From the NCBI GenBank assembly GCA_028868545.1, contig JAGWUF010000019.1, forward strand, positions 1-41,141: DNA of 41,141 nt, given 5' to 3'. Position 1 is the stretch's first letter, and every line of letters begins with the position of its first letter. The notes beneath the pieces are model-generated. The model was given only the letters and a program-made list of their open reading frames with translations. It was not told where the DNA came from and did not search any database. Made by a program: the position numbers and the translations under genes. This DNA is from Lysobacteraceae bacterium. GTDB taxonomy: Bacteria; Pseudomonadota; Gammaproteobacteria; Xanthomonadales; Xanthomonadaceae. This document shows, piece by piece, positions 37,318 to 41,141 of this stretch.

Positions 37318-38397
37318 ATGCCGAAGCTGGACCGCTACCTCGCCGCCGAATTCACTCGCGCCATCGTGGCGACGCTGGTGGTGCTGGGCATGGTCAGCAT
37401 GGGCGGCGTGTTTGCCGAGATCGTCGGCGAGATGGCACGCGGCAAGCTGCCGCCGGCGCTGCTGCTGTCGCAACTGGGCCTGCGTCTGCTGGGCTACCTG
37501 CCGATGATCCTGCCGCTGGCGTTGCTGCTGGGCCTGCTGCTGGCCACCGGACGCCTGTACCGGGATTCGGAAATGCATGTCCTGCATGCGATCGGGATGG
37601 GGCCGCGCCGGCAGCTGCGGCCGCTGCTGCTGGTGGTGGTGCCGGTGGTTCTGCTGATCGCCCTGTGCTCGCTGTGGTTCGGGCCCTGGGCCAACCGGGT
37701 GGCGCGCGGCATGGTGATCGAAGCCAACAAGAACCTGCTGGTGGCGGGGCTGGAACCGGGCCGCTTCACGCCGATGGCCAACGGCGGCGTGGCCTATGTC
37801 GGCAACATGTCCAATGATGGCACCCGGATCTCGCGGGTCTTCATCTACCGTGAGCGCGGCGACCGCATGGACGTGGCCACCGCGCAGTCCGGGCAGATGT
37901 ACCGTGACCAAGGCGAGCGCGTGCTGGCGTTGCTGGATGGTTTCCGGGTCGAGGGGCCTGTCGGTGGCGAAGCACTGGACTATCGCCTGATGCGCTATGC
38001 GCGCAACGAATTGCAGCTGCCGGCACCGGACGACCCGCGCACGCTGGCAACCCCCGAATACCTGCTCACGCCGGCCTTGCTGGGCGATACCTCCGCCCCG
38101 GCCCGGGCCGAGCTGCACTGGCGGCTTGCCCCGCCATTGCTGGCACTGGCATTTGCGCTGATGGCGATTCCGCTGGGCCGCAGCTCGCCGCGGCAGGCGC
38201 GCTACGGCTCGATCCTGCTGGCGTTTCTGGCCTATCTCACCGGTGTCTTCCTGATGATGCTGGGCAGCAAATGGATCGCGGAAGGACAGGTGCCCACCGC
38301 GGCCGGCCTGTGGTGGCTGTTGCTGCCGATGCTGGGGCTGGGTGTCTTGATGTATGTGCGTGATGGACGCGTGTCGCGCGGCTGGTGGCGGCGATGA
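37318..38397 (+). CDS. lptF: LPS export permease LptF
   Basis: Inner-membrane component of the LptB2FG complex, which extracts LPS and feeds it to LptC. Of its 359 residues, three helices lie in the N-terminal third (IVATLVVLGMVSMGGVF; LGYLPMILPLALLLGLLLATG; LLLVVVPVVLLIALCSLWF). A periplasmic beta-jellyroll domain spans about 125-265, and three more helices lie at the C-terminus (PPLLALAFALMAIPLGRSSPR...). The coupling region YRDSEMHVLHAIGMG, between helices 2 and 3, is typical of the family. It is divergent from pepA, as in E. coli, and overlaps lptG. Confidence 0.96.
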   Translation: MPKLDRYLAAEFTRAIVATLVVLGMVSMGGVFAEIVGEMARGKLPPALLLSQLGLRLLGYLPMILPLALLLGLLLATGRLYRDSEMHVLHAIGMGPRRQLRPLLLVVVPVVLLIALCSLWFGPWANRVARGMVIEANKNLLVAGLEPGRFTPMANGGVAYVGNMSNDGTRISRVFIYRERGDRMDVATAQSGQMYRDQGERVLALLDGFRVEGPVGGEALDYRLMRYARNELQLPAPDDPRTLATPEYLLTPALLGDTSAPARAELHWRLAPPLLALAFALMAIPLGRSSPRQARYGSILLAFLAYLTGVFLMMLGSKWIAEGQVPTAAGLWWLLLPMLGLGVLMYVRDGRVSRGWWRR

Positions 38398-39491
38398 AGC
38401 ACTGGCCGCGGCTGCATGACAGCTATATTGCCCGTTCGGTGGTGAGCAGCGTGCTGCTGGTCTGGGGCATCGTGCTCGGACTGGATGTCGTGCAGGCGCT
38501 GGCCGGGGAAATGGGGGATGTCGGCAAGGGTGCCTACACCGTCAACCATGCCATCGCCGCCACCGGCCTGACCATTCCCAGCCGTGCCTACACCCTGTTC
38601 CCCACCGCGGCGGTCATTGGCGTGCTGCTGGGGCTGGGCCAGCTGGCGGCCTCCTCCGAGCTCACCGTGCTGCGGGCACTGGGGTTGTCGCGCAAGCGCC
38701 TGAGCGTGTCGGTGGCGCTGTCCCTGCTCCTGCTCACGGCGCTGATGGTGGTCAATGGCGAACTGCTGGCGCCGTGGGGGGATGAGCGTGCGCAGGTGAT
38801 CCGTTCGGTGCGCCACAGCGACATGGTGGTGTCCAAATACAGCGGGCTGTGGGCACGCGAAGGCGAGATGTTCCTCAATGCGCGCAGCGGCGAACAGAAG
38901 CAGCGCGGCAACGAACGCTGGCTGGAATTGCGCGGCGTGCGCCTGTTCGAATTCGCCACCGACGGCCGCCTGCGTTCGATTTCCAATGTCGAGATCGCCG
39001 AGCATCGCGCGGATCACTGGCTGTTGCGCGGGATCGAGCGCACACGCTTCGATGCGCGTGCGGTCACCCGCAGCAAGGTGGCCGAAGAACGCTGGAATTC
39101 GAAGCTGGATGAATCCGCATTGGCGTCGGGTGTGACCAAGCCCGGCAACATGGCCAGCAGCGAGTTGAGCTCGAGCATCGATTATCGCAAGCGCAACGGG
39201 CTGGAATCGGCCGATTTCGAAAGCGTGTACTGGAGCCGCTGGTTCTATCCGTTCAACGTGCTGGCGCTGTGCCTGGCGGCGATGCCGTTCGCGTTCGGTT
39301 CCCTGCGCAGCGGCGGCTACGGCAAGCGCGTGTTCATCGGCATCGTGTTTGCGCTGGGGTTCTGGGTGACCCAATTGATCTTCACCCGGCTGGCGGGGAT
39401 CTACCACTTCGACTACCGCATCGCCTATGCATTGCCGCCGCTGCTCATGCTGGGCATTTCCTGGCTGATGTTCCGCCGCCGCAGCAGTTGA
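38394..39491 (+). CDS. lptG: LPS export permease LptG
   Basis: Partner of LptF in the LPS extractor. The 365 residues share the layout: helix 1 (SSVLLVWGIVLGLDVVQAL), helices 2-3 around TLFPTAAVIGVLLGLGQLAASSELTVLRALGLS, a periplasmic domain at about 135-275 and three C-terminal helices (PFNVLALCLAAMPFAFGSLRSG; ...LIFTRLAGIY). The ATG overlaps the lptF stop as ATGA, indicating translational coupling and balanced synthesis. It ends 10 bp from the convergent RDD gene. Confidence 0.96.
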   Translation: MKHWPRLHDSYIARSVVSSVLLVWGIVLGLDVVQALAGEMGDVGKGAYTVNHAIAATGLTIPSRAYTLFPTAAVIGVLLGLGQLAASSELTVLRALGLSRKRLSVSVALSLLLLTALMVVNGELLAPWGDERAQVIRSVRHSDMVVSKYSGLWAREGEMFLNARSGEQKQRGNERWLELRGVRLFEFATDGRLRSISNVEIAEHRADHWLLRGIERTRFDARAVTRSKVAEERWNSKLDESALASGVTKPGNMASSELSSSIDYRKRNGLESADFESVYWSRWFYPFNVLALCLAAMPFAFGSLRSGGYGKRVFIGIVFALGFWVTQLIFTRLAGIYHFDYRIAYALPPLLMLGISWLMFRRRSS

Positions 39492-39501
39492 TGTGCCCGC
39501 T

Positions 39502-39933
39502 TCACGCCTTGGGCAGGCGCTGCATGCGCGTCTTGCTGGCGCGGTCGTGCCAGGTCATCCCGTCACGGTCGACCCATGCCCACCAGAAGCCCAGCCCGCC
39601 GCATAGCAGCGACAAGCCACCGACGGCATAGCGCAGCCACAGGGCGCGGGTGCCGGGTGCGCCACCGGCGGTCGTCACTACCTGCAACCGCCACGGCCGC
39701 ATGCCGATGGTCTGCCCGCCGCGTCGCCAACTCAGCACCGTATACAACCCGGTCACCAACCACAGCGCAGCAAACTCCAGCAGCCCCAGCCAGCCGCCGC
39801 GCACCGCATCGCCATGCAACAAGGTGAACATCCCGGCAGTGATGAACCACAGCGCCAGCACCGGGAAAAAATCGTACAGCAGCGCCAGCAGGCGCCAGCC
39901 AATCAGGGCAGGAGGGCGTTTGGACACGGGCAT
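39502..39933 (-). CDS. RDD-family membrane protein
   Basis: 143-residue protein with three to four hydrophobic helices. The RDD features are an early Arg (GWRLLALLYDFFPVLALWF, with Asp in the first helix), the GGQTIGMRPWRLQVV segment typical of the family, and a final helix near LSLLCGGLGFWWAWVDRDGMTWHDRASKTR, where WHDRASKT is highly typical. Some RDD proteins are linked to ion exchange; no specific role can be assigned. It is divergent from xerD (52-bp gap) and convergent with lptG. Confidence 0.9.
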   Translation of the reverse strand: MPVSKRPPALIGWRLLALLYDFFPVLALWFITAGMFTLLHGDAVRGGWLGLLEFAALWLVTGLYTVLSWRRGGQTIGMRPWRLQVVTTAGGAPGTRALWLRYAVGGLSLLCGGLGFWWAWVDRDGMTWHDRASKTRMQRLPKA

Positions 39934-39985
39934 CCGTGCAGGATACCGCGTGCGCGTGGCGCATTGCCTGCACTACGCTTGCACG

Positions 39986-40948
39986 ATGCCGACCGCCGCC
40001 GACCGCCGCCATTGGTTCCACACCCTGCCGTCGCTGGCGGAATCCGACAGCGCATCGATCGAAGGCTTTCTGGACACGGTCTGGGCCGAAGCCGGGCTGG
40101 CACAGGCCACGCTGGCCGCGTATCGCAGCGATTTGCAGGGGCTGGCGCGCTGGTTGCAGGGGCAGGCGCGACCGGCATTGCCGCAGGCGCGGCGGGAGGA
40201 TCTGTTCGCCTATCTGGCAGTGCGGGTCGGGCAGGGCTATCGCGCCCGCAGCACCGCGCGCCTGCTGTCCTGCCTGCATGCCTATTACGCACAGAATGTG
40301 CGCCGGGGTGAGCGCCATGACGACCCCACCGCCTTGCTGCAAGCGCCGAACCTGCCCCGGTTGCTGCCAAAGGCCTTGTCGGAGGCACAGGTGGCGGCCT
40401 TGCTGGAGGCGCCGGATTGCGCCACCCCCCGTGGCTTGCGCGACCGTGCCATGCTCGAACTGATGTACGCCTGCGGGCTGCGTGTGAGCGAGCTGGTGGG
40501 CTTGCCGGGCACGGCGGTGAACTTGCGCCAGGGCGTGCTGCGGGTGGCAGGCAAGGGCGGCAAGGAGCGGCTGGTGCCGCTGGGCGAGGAGTCAAGGCAT
40601 TGGCTGGAGCGCTACCTGCGCGAAGCCCGCCCGGTGTTGTTGCAGGGCGTGCGCCAGCCGTTCGCCAGTGTCGGCCTGTTCGTCGACACGGCGGGGGGCT
40701 CGCCCAGCCGGCAGGTGTTCTGGGCACTGGTGAAGCGGTATGCAGCGGTGGCCGGGATCGACCCGGCCACCATCAGCCCGCACGGGCTGCGGCACAGCTT
40801 TGCCACCCATCTGCTCAACCACGGCGCCGACTTGCGGGCCTTGCAGTTGCTGCTGGGGCACAGCTCGCTGTCGACCACGCAGATCTACACCCTGGTGGCG
40901 CGGGATCGCCTGAAAAACCTGCACGCCTTGCACCACCCGCGCGGCTGA
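39986..40948 (+). CDS. xerD: Tyrosine recombinase XerD
   Basis: Resolves chromosome dimers at dif with XerC. The 320-residue product has an N-terminal SAM-like core-binding domain (IEGFLDTVWAEAGLAQATLAAYRSDL) and a catalytic domain. The tyrosine recombinase residues are all visible: the first Arg in YACGLRVSEL, Lys in GKGGKERLVPLG, HxxR in HGLRH (His266, Arg269), His292 in GHSSLSTTQ and the nucleophile Tyr301. The usual XerD tail IYTHVA reads IYTLVA here; the change lies next to the nucleophile but not at a catalytic position. It is followed by a dsbC-like gene, the order common in xanthomonads, supporting XerD over XerC. Confidence 0.94.
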   Translation: MPTAADRRHWFHTLPSLAESDSASIEGFLDTVWAEAGLAQATLAAYRSDLQGLARWLQGQARPALPQARREDLFAYLAVRVGQGYRARSTARLLSCLHAYYAQNVRRGERHDDPTALLQAPNLPRLLPKALSEAQVAALLEAPDCATPRGLRDRAMLELMYACGLRVSELVGLPGTAVNLRQGVLRVAGKGGKERLVPLGEESRHWLERYLREARPVLLQGVRQPFASVGLFVDTAGGSPSRQVFWALVKRYAAVAGIDPATISPHGLRHSFATHLLNHGADLRALQLLLGHSSLSTTQIYTLVARDRLKNLHALHHPRG

Positions 40949-41061
40949 ACGGCACCGCTGCGCGCCGACGTGTTCAGCAGCCGAGGCCGTGTTCCGTGCG
41001 AAACTGGCGAACTTGTGGCCGCTTGCAACGTCCAAGCGGCACCGCCCTGGATGGAGTTCCG

Positions 41062-41141
41062 ATGAAGCGCTTGTTGTTCGCCAGCCTGCTGTCCTTCAGT
41101 TTGTCCGCCTGCGCCCAGCCGGCCCCGCCGCAGAATGTCTC
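41062..41141 (+). CDS. Start of a secreted protein, probably DsbC-like disulfide isomerase (partial)
   Basis: Only the first 26 codons are in the window: MKRLLFASLLSFSLSACAQP and onwards. This is a signal sequence with a lipobox-like LSAC, preceded by Shine-Dalgarno GGAG at 41053-41056. Identification as dsbC rests on position after xerD, as in xanthomonads and in E. coli (xerD-dsbC-recJ). The sequence itself shows only export. Confidence 0.55.
   Translation, partial: MKRLLFASLLSFSLSACAQPAPPQNV

Overview
The window is a GC-rich chromosomal segment made mostly of single-copy housekeeping genes. The gene neighbourhoods (purH-purD beside fis and prmA; pepA-holC-valS; lptF-lptG; xerD followed by a dsbC-like gene; a STAS-fused MlaE permease operon) and the protein sequences suggest a gammaproteobacterium of the Xanthomonadaceae (Lysobacter/Thermomonas/Luteimonas-like). 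This placement comes from pattern recognition, not from a database search. No tRNA, rRNA, CRISPR array, complete insertion sequence or prophage was seen.

Layout. 1-3473: an ABC efflux pair (permease running off the left edge, ATPase) divergent from the esterase gene tesA. 3470-15792: a long leftward run of purD, purH, fis, a DUF3426 protein, prmA, an unknown secreted protein, accC, accB, aroQ, a TlpA-like thioredoxin, dsbD and cutA. 15826-17950: the groES-groEL operon with a layered heat-shock control region. 17951-19724: the one clearly accessory stretch. It holds a secreted ClpP-fold protein gene, a REP hairpin and a scrap of an XRE regulator, and it is bracketed by two copies of the groEL 3' end. 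19725-24938: ETF-ubiquinone oxidoreductase, then a four-gene MCE/Mla-type lipid transport operon. 25008-29297: a ThrE-type exporter, an H-NS-like protein, proS and two DUF4124 proteins. 29370-30912: pssA, a HolD-like small gene and rimI. 30920-37164: a PAS-GGDEF cyclase, valS, holC and pepA. 37318-end: lptF, lptG, an RDD protein, xerD and the start of a dsbC-like gene.

How the genes relate. Several genes serve the envelope: MCE lipid transport, LptFG for LPS export, PssA for phosphatidylethanolamine synthesis and AccBC for malonyl-CoA. A disulfide relay is spread over DsbD, the TlpA-like protein and the DsbC-like protein. HolC (chi) and the HolD-like candidate (psi) would be partners in the clamp-loader complex.

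The most unusual features are: (1) the groEL-tail duplication around a cargo gene, where the second tail differs from the first mainly at synonymous sites; (2) a palindromic repeat family lying in frame inside both dsbD and valS, giving two unrelated proteins the same 13-residue peptide; and (3) a sigma32 promoter followed by a sigma70 promoter that sits inside a compensated CIRCE variant ahead of groES.
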